Assembly: GCA_947462535.1 (NCBI GenBank)
Contig: CANHPN010000005.1
Coordinates: 21,484-85,483, forward strand
Direction of reading: 5' to 3'
From: Akkermansiaceae bacterium
GTDB taxonomy: Bacteria; Verrucomicrobiota; Verrucomicrobiia; Verrucomicrobiales; Akkermansiaceae
Length of the DNA stretch: 64,000 nt
Shown: piece by piece, positions 29,241 to 37,225 of the stretch
How positions within the stretch are numbered: position 1 is the first letter of the stretch
Layout: the number at the start of each line of letters is the position of its first letter
Program-made: the position numbers and the translations under genes
Notes under the pieces: generated by a model
What the model saw: only the letters and a program-made list of their open reading frames with translations
Database searches by the model: none
Told to the model about the DNA's origin: nothing

Positions 29241-30332
29241 CTACCGGGAGGGCACCTCCGATTCAGATTGAGGTTTGTCGCTACCCTCCGACTTCGACTC
29301 GGGGCTGGTAGCGGGTTGCTCAGTGCCGGCTTGTTCGACTTCGAATCTCCGGATAATGTCGAAGCTAATCCGACCATCTGGAAACTCCTCCTTAACCCGT
29401 CCTAGAGTGACATCGCCCTTGTGGTCAGTAAATAGCTTTGCGACCTGCTCAATGTAACCTGCATCCAAATGCGACGGGAGGAGCGGAAGCATCTCAGCTC
29501 CAATACCAGTGAACTTCCAAATCTGCATGTGAACAGGTGCTTGTATTTGCCCTCGGCGTATCACCAAAAGTTGATTATGCATCCGTAAAACAGACTCGGA
29601 TGAGGACTCATCCATAAATAATTTGAGCTGGAGATCGGTAGGATACATTATGCCAAGCTCTGCCAGCAAAAAATGGTCTGCCTCTTGAATACCACGCTCG
29701 GCAGACAGCCACTTCTTGTCAGCAATCGAGATGAAAGCACTTCCACCAGTGCGAAATGCTAGCTTCCCTACTCGTTCAAAGAGCTCTGCCTCAGAAGTCG
29801 AAATATTCCTAATGAAGTCTAGGGTTCGGAGTGAATACGAACCAGGCTTCTTTATCTCTCCGGATAGAATTCTACCCCAAAGGTCTTGCATCTGCTTAGA
29901 GTTGATGTCCTGTGCCGCTGTGAAAAATCTGGCAATCCAGTCATCATCAGGCTGCTGAGCGCCGACCTCAGTCTCTCCGGCAAGCTCAGAAGCAGCCACG
30001 CCAGTAATACTTTCAATATTGTTTTGTCTTCGCCGCTCCGTGAATTCCAGCCTGCGTTCGGCACGAACTTCGATAGCGGTGTCTTCGAGAACCAGCGTTC
30101 CGTCATCTGGCTTCTGCCATGTGGTAATCTCTCCGTTGTTGTAAATGATCGGGAGATTGTGCGCCTTCCGTGCGGCATCAAGTGCACTGGTAATCATCTT
30201 GATCTCATAGGCTTTCGCGTCGGCATTTTTGCGAATTAAATGAGGCGAATAAACGGCACCAACACCCCGGGAGATCACGTCTATCAAACGCTCCAACGGT
30301 TTGCTAAGTCCTACGAGATCTGCAATATTCAT
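29241..30332 (-). CDS. DUF2806 domain-containing protein
   Basis: The 363-residue protein carries the DUF2806 pattern: DDWIARFFTAAQDINSKQMQ, then LWGRILSGEIKKPGSYSLRTLDFIRNIS. The N-terminal part (MNIADLVGLSKPLERLIDVI) is followed by charged helices; the C-terminus is Ser/Glu/Pro-rich and probably disordered. The family occurs sporadically in bacteria and has no known function; an involvement in defence is a guess from its accessory location. G+C is clearly below that of the core genes. A candidate attC site (30341-30408) lies just upstream of its start, so it may be an integron cassette gene. Confidence 0.8.
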   Translation of the reverse strand: MNIADLVGLSKPLERLIDVISRGVGAVYSPHLIRKNADAKAYEIKMITSALDAARKAHNLPIIYNNGEITTWQKPDDGTLVLEDTAIEVRAERRLEFTERRRQNNIESITGVAASELAGETEVGAQQPDDDWIARFFTAAQDINSKQMQDLWGRILSGEIKKPGSYSLRTLDFIRNISTSEAELFERVGKLAFRTGGSAFISIADKKWLSAERGIQEADHFLLAELGIMYPTDLQLKLFMDESSSESVLRMHNQLLVIRRGQIQAPVHMQIWKFTGIGAEMLPLLPSHLDAGYIEQVAKLFTDHKGDVTLGRVKEEFPDGRISFDIIRRFEVEQAGTEQPATSPESKSEGSDKPQSESEVPSR

Positions 30333-30340
30333 AATCTTTG

Positions 30341-30408
30341 CCTAACAGTTTTATTGAGTCACACGCGGCATTTTACCTGGAACAGTCGCGCGCGGTTGTT
30401 TTAGGACA
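30341..30408 (-). other. Candidate integron attC recombination site
   Basis: On the minus strand the 68-bp segment ends in GTTAGGC (30347-30341), a perfect match to the attC core GTTRRRY, 8 bp before the DUF2806 start codon. Its other end reads CCTAAAACA, an imperfect complement of TGTTAGG, and inner blocks CGCGCG and CGCGTG can pair partly. Length is within the 57-141 bp attC range. The left core is imperfect, so this is a candidate, supported mainly by the adjacent integron integrase. Confidence 0.4.
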
Positions 30409-30516
30409 AAGGCAGCCCGGAAGGGCATATTTGTGGAAATTCCATTCATTTTTCGCAACCTACGCGTCTACGAAGGAAGTGCCAAGAGCAATCTGGAAGG
30501 GGTGAGGTGGTGGTGG

Positions 30517-31916
30517 TCAGGTGAGATCAAGGGGACTCGGAGCACCGGCTCCGGGCTTTTTCATGACGTGAAGGTAGATCATGGTGGTTTCGACGTGTGC
30601 GTGTCCCATAAGAGATTGAACCATACGGATGTCGGTGCCGGATTCGAGCAGATGTGTCGCGAACGAATGGCGCATCGTGTGGCAGGTGGCTCGCTTGGAG
30701 ATCCCAGACTTCCGGACAGCCTCCTTCATGTGGCGTTGCATGGAAGCCTCGTGGAGGTGGTGGCGGGCGATCCTTCCGGTGCGCGGGTGGGGGCAGAGGG
30801 TCGCGGAGGGAAAGACGTATTGCCAGCACCACTCGTGGGAGGCGTTGGGCCATTTCCGCTGAAGGGATTCCGGCATGTGGACGTCGCCCGCGCCGACGAC
30901 GAGGTCTTGGAGGTGTTTTTCGCGTAGGCGGTCGAGGTGTTGCTGGAGGCGCTGTTCGAGTGCTCTTGGCAAGGTGACGACGCGGTGTCTGCCGCCCTTG
31001 CCATCGTGGATGGCGATAATACCTTGGCCGAAGTCGAGGTCCTTGACGCGGAGGCGCATGGCTTCCATGAGGCGGAGACCGCTGCCATACATGACTTGGG
31101 CGATGAGCTTCCACGGATCTTCCAGGCGGGCGAAGATGGCGCGGACTTCCTCGCGGGTCATGACGACGGGCGGGCGGCGCTGGCCACGGGCCGGGGTGAT
31201 GTGGTCGAGGGTGAATTCCGCGATTCCGAAGATGTTCTTTGTTAGAAAAGCCATGGCATTGAGCGCCTGCTTCTGTGTGGCTGGAGCGACGTTGTGCTCC
31301 AAGGCGAGGAAGTCCAGATAAGCGGTGATGGCGGGTGGTCCCGCGATGCGTGGGGCTGGCCTAGTTTTTGCTGGCAGAAGCGGGTGAAGCGGGAGTTCCA
31401 GTGAATGTAAGTTTCCTCGGTGGCCATGGCCAAGTTCTTGAGGCGGATGGCGCGGCGAAGGGCGTCGATGATTTGCCGGAGTTCATCTTCCGCGTCCCGT
31501 GCCTGATCTGGAGACGCAGGCGGCAAGGCGGGAAGCACCGTGCGCACCGGAACCGCTTCACGCGCGATTGTCCGGTGATCGGTGGCCAAGGATCTGGCCT
31601 GATCTGAAAGCCCGCGCCAATCGAAAGAGAGTGCCCAAGAAAGGGTGAGGACATCGCAGGCCAAGATCCGGACGGCATCCACGGCCTGCCGGAATTGCCA
31701 ATCGGCCAAGTGGGCAGCACGACCGAGGGTATCGAAATAAGCATGCGTGCGCTCGGCGGATTGATGGCCGCGGGCCTTAATCCAAGCTTCAGCCCAGCGG
31801 AGGTAATGATCGCGCGCGGCAGGTTTGATGGCTAGCCTCTCGACGCGCCGGATAAACTCCTGACGGGCCGGGGACATGGGTTGGTCTGTTGACTGGGTGG
31901 CTGCCGGGGAAAGCAT
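30517..31916 (-). pseudogene. intI: Integron integrase (IntI-like tyrosine recombinase), frameshifted
   Basis: The C-terminal part (30517-31302 and upstream in that frame) holds the catalytic domain: Arg in YGSGLRLMEAMRLRVKDLD, the IntI-specific insertion (KWPNASHEWCWQYVFP), HTMRHSFATHLLESG, GHAHVETTMIYLHV. The N-terminal part (MSPARQEFIRRVERLA to RFCQQ) lies one frame away. Reading must move by -1 at the A5 run on the minus strand (31369-31365) to give RFCQQ-KTRPAPRIAG, joining the core-binding domain to the rest. The joined product is about 465 residues with an extra N-terminal region. Either the gene is inactivated, or it is a sequencing error; programmed slippage is less likely as the site is not a standard heptamer. 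Start at 31916 or 31877. Confidence 0.8.
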
Positions 31917-32248
31917 GGATTTGCTCTTAAAGAGTTCAAATGAACACATCAAGCACAAAAAGCATCGGAGGAATGAGAGATGGCAGCGAGAGGATTCGAA
32001 GAGGAAGCCTAAAGATTCGATCTTGAAATCCCGCACCTTCCAGCCAGATTCTGAAGGATGCCGTTAGAGAAGCCGTGATGCCGGGGTGCAAATTTCAAGT
32101 CCTCGACAGAAATCTGTCCCGTTCCACACGGATTCCACACAAACGGACCATTAAAGACACAAAAACATGCAACACCGACAAAATCCAGTAACGCAAGAAT
32201 CCCTATGAATACGCAAAAAGACGCACGAACTGTTGCTAATCAACAAGA
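31917..32248. other. AT-richer gap between the integrase and tRNA-Ser
   Basis: No gene is recognised. The stretch contains the upstream extension of the integrase frame and the 3' flank of tRNA-Ser, where an island attachment site would be expected. I looked for a second copy of the tRNA 3' end near 28600 and found none. Confidence 0.5.
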
Positions 32249-32338
32249 TGGCGGACAGGGAGGGATTCGAACCCTCGGTGACACTGCTGCCACACACGCT
32301 TTCCAAGCGTGCTCATTCGACCACTCTGACACCTGCCC
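32249..32338 (-). tRNA. tRNA-Ser (anticodon GGA), CCA encoded
   Basis: The minus strand gives an acceptor stem GGGCAGG (32338-32332) pairing with CCTGTCC (32259-32253) with one G-U, anticodon arm CACGC-TTGGAAA-GCGTG with anticodon GGA (reads UCC), a long variable arm typical of tRNA-Ser, the T arm with GGTTCGAATCC, discriminator G and a genomically encoded CCA (32251-32249). The 3' end faces the integron region. Confidence 0.97.
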
Positions 32339-32428
32339 TTGGAGGGCGGGACGCTAGGAACTCGATCCGGGCTTGGCAACTCCTTTTTGACACCCCTTTT
32401 TGAAATCTTTGAAAATCAATTGCCGGAC

Positions 32429-32959
32429 TCATCGATCTTCCACACGGGCGAGGATCCAGAGGAGGTCGGAAAGGCGGTTGAAAAACAATCTCACGACTTC
32501 CGGAACGGGTTGGCCGGATTCGTGCAAAACGAGCACGGCGCGCTCGGCGCGGCGGGCGACGGATCTGGAATAATCCAAGCCGGCGCGGGCCAGCGAGCCT
32601 TCCGCGCCGGGACGGGCCCAGCTGGTGAAGCGGACGCCGCGCTTTTCGTATTCGTGGGCGGTGGCGGTGACCCATTCGAGATCCTCCGGGCTGAGATAGG
32701 CGTATTTTTTCTCCACATATTTCTGCTCGTCCTCGGGAAGAGTGGCGAGCTGGCCCATCAGTCCGACGAGTCGCGCCTGGATGCCGTCGATGATGGTGAC
32801 GATGTCGGCATGGCCTTCCATGGCACGGGCGAGACCGAGGGCGGCGTTCAGCTCATCGACGGAGCCGAGCGCCTCGACGCGGAGGGAGGTTTTGGCGATG
32901 CGCTTGGAAAACATCAGATCCGTTTCCCCTGAATCGCCGCGGCCTGAAATAATGCTCAT
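32429..32959 (-). CDS. Cob(I)yrinic acid a,c-diamide adenosyltransferase, PduO type
   Basis: This enzyme attaches the 5'-deoxyadenosyl group of ATP to cob(I)alamin, making adenosylcobalamin. The 176-residue protein has the PduO N-terminal motif GRGDSGETDLMFSKRI, the conserved VEALGSVDELNAALG, and the active-site helix RSVARRAERAVL, followed by FFNRLSDLLWILAR. It suggests use of B12-dependent enzymes. It is divergent from queE with 67 bp between. No other cobalamin gene is in the window. Confidence 0.92.
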   Translation of the reverse strand: MSIISGRGDSGETDLMFSKRIAKTSLRVEALGSVDELNAALGLARAMEGHADIVTIIDGIQARLVGLMGQLATLPEDEQKYVEKKYAYLSPEDLEWVTATAHEYEKRGVRFTSWARPGAEGSLARAGLDYSRSVARRAERAVLVLHESGQPVPEVVRLFFNRLSDLLWILARVEDR

Positions 32960-33026
32960 GGGCGGAGGCTAGCAGCGGAAAATTTCATGTCCATCCGCGT
33001 TCATCCGTGTTTTCTCCGGGGTGTCC

Positions 33027-33779
33027 ATGAAACTCGCGAAGCTCGGCGACGGCCCTGAAATTTTCCACACCATCCAAGGCGAGGGCGTGAGCGTCGGCGC
33101 GCCTGCCGTGTTCATCCGCGCCTCGCGCTGCAATCTCCACTGCGTCTGGTGTGACACGGATCACACGTGGAATTTCGAGGGCACGCCGTGGCCGCACGAG
33201 AAGGATGCGGTGCCGGGATACGCGAAATTCCGCAAGGCGGACGTGACTTGCGAGATCGATCCGGCAGACGCGGCGGAGCGGGTTTTGGCGTTCGGCTGCC
33301 CGCGCACGGTGATCACCGGCGGGGAGCCGTTGTTGCAGGAGAATGCATTTTGGGAAATGATCGGCCATATTCGGGAGCGCCAGCCGGAGCATCAATTCGA
33401 GGTGGAAACGAACGCGACGCGGATTCCGTCGGCCGCTTTTCATGAGGCGGTGAACCAGTTCAATGTTTCCCCGAAGCTCTCGAACGCGGGCATGCCGGAG
33501 TCGCTTCGGCTGAATGCGGAGGCGCTCGAATTTTTCGCGAAATCGCCGAAGGCGTGGTTCAAGTTCGTGGTGGCCGGGCCGGCGGATCTTGAGGAAATCG
33601 AGGCGCTGTGTCTTGCCCACACGCTGCCGCGGCAACGCGTGCTGCTGATGCCGGAAGGTCGCACCTCGGCGGATCTGGACCGGCACGCGGGATGGCTCGC
33701 GGAAATCTGCCGCGACCGGGGTTTCCGCTTTTGCGACCGGCTGCACATCCGGCTGTGGGGCGACAAGCGCGGGGTGTGA
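33027..33779 (+). CDS. queE: 7-carboxy-7-deazaguanine synthase QueE
   Basis: This radical SAM enzyme makes the 7-deazaguanine base in queuosine synthesis. The 250-residue protein has the cluster motif CNLHCVWC (Cys35, Cys39, Cys42), the family hallmark FHTIQGEGVSVGAPAVFIR before it, and TGGEPLLQ and FVVAGPADLEEIEAL after it. ATG 33027 is preceded by GGGGTG and is preferred to a GTG at 33021. It is transcribed away from the adenosyltransferase gene. Confidence 0.93.
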   Translation: MKLAKLGDGPEIFHTIQGEGVSVGAPAVFIRASRCNLHCVWCDTDHTWNFEGTPWPHEKDAVPGYAKFRKADVTCEIDPADAAERVLAFGCPRTVITGGEPLLQENAFWEMIGHIRERQPEHQFEVETNATRIPSAAFHEAVNQFNVSPKLSNAGMPESLRLNAEALEFFAKSPKAWFKFVVAGPADLEEIEALCLAHTLPRQRVLLMPEGRTSADLDRHAGWLAEICRDRGFRFCDRLHIRLWGDKRGV

Positions 33780-33862
33780 AGGGCCGAGTTTGATTTTTAC
33801 GATGAGAAGCGCAACTTTCGGATCGGCAGCGGGTTTTCCCAAACGTCAAACCTCGCAACGTG

Positions 33863-34252
33863 ATGAATCGCCACTCACTTCCTCCTGACGACTCTTGGGA
33901 ATCCGACGCCGTTTGGAAGCTGCTCGACCAGGCCCCGCCGAAAGCGGCGGGCGCGCGATTTGCCGACGAAACGGTCCGCGCGGCGCGACTTTCCTTGGCG
34001 GTCAAACCATGGTGGAGCCGCCTGTTTGCCCCTGCTCCGTTAGCGGGCCTTGCGGCCGCCACCGCCGCGGTCGCCTTCGCGGCGATCACGTGGGTCGGGC
34101 CGGCACCTGGACCGGGCGTCCAAACCGCGATGCAGAATTCTCCGCAAGCCGCCGTCATCCAGGAAATCGCGGAGGCGGAAACCCTGATCGCCGCCGTGGA
34201 TCATCTGGAGGATTTCAGCGACAACGAGCTGGTCAGCCTGATCGGGTTTTAA
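33863..34252 (+). CDS. Small single-pass membrane protein of unknown function
   Basis: The 129-residue protein has a hydrophilic N-terminus (SWESDAVWKLLDQAPPKAAGARFADETVRAARL), a membrane helix at about 56-74 and a C-terminus with acidic helices (EAETLIAAVDHLEDFSD). The N-terminal WKLLD-QAP pattern and layout resemble small verrucomicrobial proteins found next to ECF sigma factors, but no such factor is adjacent here. ATG 33863 overlaps a GTG at 33860. Function unknown. Confidence 0.6.
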   Translation: MNRHSLPPDDSWESDAVWKLLDQAPPKAAGARFADETVRAARLSLAVKPWWSRLFAPAPLAGLAAATAAVAFAAITWVGPAPGPGVQTAMQNSPQAAVIQEIAEAETLIAAVDHLEDFSDNELVSLIGF

Positions 34253-34291
34253 GCGCTTCCCCAGCGCGTCCGATCCCGCCAACTTCGCGGC

Positions 34292-34972
34292 GTGAAACAC
34301 GGTTTGGTTTTTGATCTGGACGGCACCTTGGTGGATTCCCTGCAGGGCATCGCGGTTTCGTTGAATCACGCGCTCGCATTGTCCGGCCTGCCCGCCCACT
34401 CCCAGAAATCTGTTAGAGGATTCATCGGCAACGGCGTGAAGATTCTGATCCGGCGCGCCTCACCGGCGGACGCGGACGACGCCCTGCTCGACGCCATCGA
34501 GCGGGCTTTCAAAGCCCACTACGATCTCAGCTGGCAGACCGGCACGATCATTTACCCGGGAATCACCGATATGTTAGAATCCCTGCAAAGCCGCGGCCAT
34601 CCGCTTGCCGTGCTTTCCAACAAGCCGCATCCGTTCACGGTTGCAATGGTTTCACAACTCTTCCCGAGCGTGCGTTTCTCGGTCGTGTTAGGCCAGCGCC
34701 CCGGCATTCCCCACAAGCCGGACCCGGCGGGAGCTCTCGAAATTTCCGCCGCGCTCGGTTTGGGTCCGTCGGAGTGCTGGGTCATCGGCGATTCCACGAT
34801 GGACATCGAAACCGCGCGGAACGCCGGCATGCGGGCGATCGCCGTGACTTGGGGTTTTCACGATCGCGAGCGGCTGCGGGCAGCCGGGGCAGATCAGCTG
34901 GTCGATGCGCCGGAGGAGTTGCTCGATTTGAATCTGAATCTGGCTGGGACAGCCGGGATGCGCTTTGATTAG
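34292..34972 (+). CDS. HAD family hydrolase, phosphoglycolate phosphatase-like
   Basis: The 226-residue protein has the HAD motif I FDLDGTLVDS (nucleophile Asp8 and acid Asp10), a helical cap with GNGVKILIRRA, motif II in AVLSNKP, the Lys in PHKPDP and motif III VIGDSTMDIETARNAG. This arrangement fits Gph/PGP phosphatases, which hydrolyse 2-phosphoglycolate, but related enzymes act on pyrophosphate or other phosphates. Start GTG at 34292. It overlaps the convergent VWA protein gene by four bases. Confidence 0.87.
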   Translation: MKHGLVFDLDGTLVDSLQGIAVSLNHALALSGLPAHSQKSVRGFIGNGVKILIRRASPADADDALLDAIERAFKAHYDLSWQTGTIIYPGITDMLESLQSRGHPLAVLSNKPHPFTVAMVSQLFPSVRFSVVLGQRPGIPHKPDPAGALEISAALGLGPSECWVIGDSTMDIETARNAGMRAIAVTWGFHDRERLRAAGADQLVDAPEELLDLNLNLAGTAGMRFD

Positions 34973-37173
34973 AACGCGCCGTTGAGTTTGCGGCCGACCC
35001 AGAAGACGCCTAGCAGGGTGACGAGCGCGGCGATGGTGGCCCAGTGGGACCAGAGCGGGATGCGGTTTTCCAGCGGCCGCGGCTCGGGGAGGGCGTTGAT
35101 TTCCTGGATGAGGTCGGCGAGTTGCGCGGGCTGGATGACGCGGCCGCGGGAGACCTTGGCCATTTCCTCGAGGACTTCGGGGCGGGCGGGCTGGCCGATT
35201 TTCTCGATCTCGGTGCCTTGGACGAGAATGGTGGTTTCCAGCGGCTTGTCCTCGGCTCCGGTGGCGGTGGCGCGGAGTTTCCAGGTGCCGGGGAGATCGA
35301 CCTTGAAGCGGCCGCTGAAGGCTCCCCAGGCGGTGTCGTTTTTCTGGAGCTCGATGCGCTGGGCGCGGCCGTCGGGCGCGGTGAGGTCCACCGCGACGGT
35401 GCCTTCCTTGAGCGGCGCGCCGTTAGGGTCGAAGGCGTTGGCGTTGAGGGTGACGGACGCGCCGGGCTCGGGGCGCCCGGGGTTGAAGAAGAGGCGGACG
35501 CGCTGGCCGGCGGCCATGTTCCGCTGATAGGACATCCAGCGGGCAACCTGGCCCCAGAAGCGGTAATGATAGAGATCCTCGACGCCGCGCCGCCAGCGCC
35601 AGGCGGAGTCGATGCCCATGAAGAGGACCTTGCCGCTGCCGGCGGGCTTGGTGACGAGCAGCGGGACGGGGCCGTATTTCCCGCGGCGGTTGCCGTGGAC
35701 GGCGAGGACTTCCGCGCCGCCCTTGGCCTTGACGACGGGGGCGTGCCAGTAGAAGCCGGGAAGGCGCCGCCAGATTTCCGGGTTCTCCTCCTCGTTGTTT
35801 CCTAACATGGTGAGCAGCGAGGCGCGGCCCTCGGTGGTGAGGGTGAGCGGGGAAGGAACGGATTCCGCGACGCCGCGCGGGTTCTCATAATCGAGGATGA
35901 CGGGCATGAGGTCGGACAGCCCGGTTTCCAACAGGGAAAACTCATTGCCTTGGGAGCCGGGCATGAAGATGAGTCCGGACGCCTGGTTTTCGACGAGGCC
36001 GCGGATGAGCTCGCATTGTTCCTTGGTGAGTTGGTCGGCTCCGACGCCTACGTCGCCGAGGAAGATGACGTCGTATTTGGCGAGGTCCTCGATTTTCGAG
36101 GGGAATTCCTTGAGGTAGTCCTTGCCCTCGCCGGGGCCGAGCGTGGGGTGGAAAAGCAGGCAGGAAAGCTCGACGCCGGGATCGCGGGAGAGGGCGTTGC
36201 GCAGGAAGCGGTATTCCCAGCGGGGCAGGGTCTCGATGACGAGGACACGGATTTTTTCAGGGCGACCGGCGATGGTGAATTTCCGGGAATTGTTAGTCGC
36301 GACGAGCTCGCCATCCGCCACGGGGATGGAGAGTTCGAGGGTGGAGGTGCCTTCCTTTTCCAAACGCCAGAGGATGGAATCGTAGGTCTCGGCGTTCGGC
36401 GGGATGACGATATCCTTGGTGCGCTCGCGGCCGGATTCGTCGCGGAGGCGGACGATGGTGCGGACCTGGCGGTCGAGCGAGGAGCGGATGGTGAAGGGGA
36501 TCTGCACGTTCTCGCCGACGATGCCGTAGGTGGGCGCGGTGACTGATAGAAGGTCGAGATCGGGAAGGCGGACCTTGCTGCCGATGGGGATGGGAAACAG
36601 CGGGATGCCGCGGAGGCGGAGTTTCTGGGCGGCGGCGACGGGCGGCTGGCCGAGGTTGTAGTCACCGTCGCTGAGCATGACGACGGCGCGGAGGTTGGTT
36701 TGCTTGGCGAGGAGGTCGGTGAGCGGGGCTTCCAGATCGGTGCCCGCGATGGCGGTGCTTTCCGCCGGGGGAGTGGCGAAGGGCAGGGCGGTGAGGTCGT
36801 TCGCACCGCTGGCTTCGAGGGGTTTCCAGAGGTCGGAGGCGAGGGCTCTTTTCACCCAGTCGGCGCGGGAGACGACTTCGGATTTTTCGGATAGAACGGG
36901 CGGCAGCGTGGCATCGACGGTGGTCATCGATTTGGAGTCGTCCCAGAGGATGGCGATCTGCGGCTTGGTGTCGGGGTGGAGGGTGGTGAGCCACTCGGGC
37001 TGCCAGAGCATGAGGACGACGGTGAGTGCGGATAGAAAACGCAGGCATTCCAGCGCGGCGGTGCGTCCGCGGTGGGAGCTGCGTTTCCATGAAATCACCG
37101 ACAACGCGCCGACGAGGATCAAGGCGATGATGCCGATCCAGAGGGTGATGGGAGTGGGTGAGAGGTGGAGCAA
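34969..37173 (-). CDS. Membrane protein with VWA-like and class I amidotransferase-like regions
   Basis: The 734-residue protein has two N-terminal membrane helices (about 10-28 and 42-60), a VWA-like domain with a MIDAS-type start ILWDDSKSMTT and MLSDGDYNLG, then a Rossmann-like region (IRVLVIETLPRWEYRFLRNAL, LAKYDVIFLGDVG) typical of verrucomicrobial glutamine-amidotransferase-like envelope proteins, and one C-terminal helix. It is the last gene of the MoxR-DUF58-BatA-like operon, 52 bp after the previous gene. The assembly may act in envelope stress tolerance as proposed for Bat proteins; this is inference. Confidence 0.8.
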   Translation of the reverse strand: MLHLSPTPITLWIGIIALILVGALSVISWKRSSHRGRTAALECLRFLSALTVVLMLWQPEWLTTLHPDTKPQIAILWDDSKSMTTVDATLPPVLSEKSEVVSRADWVKRALASDLWKPLEASGANDLTALPFATPPAESTAIAGTDLEAPLTDLLAKQTNLRAVVMLSDGDYNLGQPPVAAAQKLRLRGIPLFPIPIGSKVRLPDLDLLSVTAPTYGIVGENVQIPFTIRSSLDRQVRTIVRLRDESGRERTKDIVIPPNAETYDSILWRLEKEGTSTLELSIPVADGELVATNNSRKFTIAGRPEKIRVLVIETLPRWEYRFLRNALSRDPGVELSCLLFHPTLGPGEGKDYLKEFPSKIEDLAKYDVIFLGDVGVGADQLTKEQCELIRGLVENQASGLIFMPGSQGNEFSLLETGLSDLMPVILDYENPRGVAESVPSPLTLTTEGRASLLTMLGNNEEENPEIWRRLPGFYWHAPVVKAKGGAEVLAVHGNRRGKYGPVPLLVTKPAGSGKVLFMGIDSAWRWRRGVEDLYHYRFWGQVARWMSYQRNMAAGQRVRLFFNPGRPEPGASVTLNANAFDPNGAPLKEGTVAVDLTAPDGRAQRIELQKNDTAWGAFSGRFKVDLPGTWKLRATATGAEDKPLETTILVQGTEIEKIGQPARPEVLEEMAKVSRGRVIQPAQLADLIQEINALPEPRPLENRIPLWSHWATIAALVTLLGVFWVGRKLNGAF

Positions 37174-37225
37174 GGGAAAAGGAAGATGTGGGTCGTATCG
37201 GTCTTATGAGAACTATGGGAGTGGA

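Noticed and set aside
31242..32036. The N-terminal integrase frame as a separate gene.
   Set aside because: Its content continues into the core-binding domain of the integrase in the next frame, so it is one broken gene.
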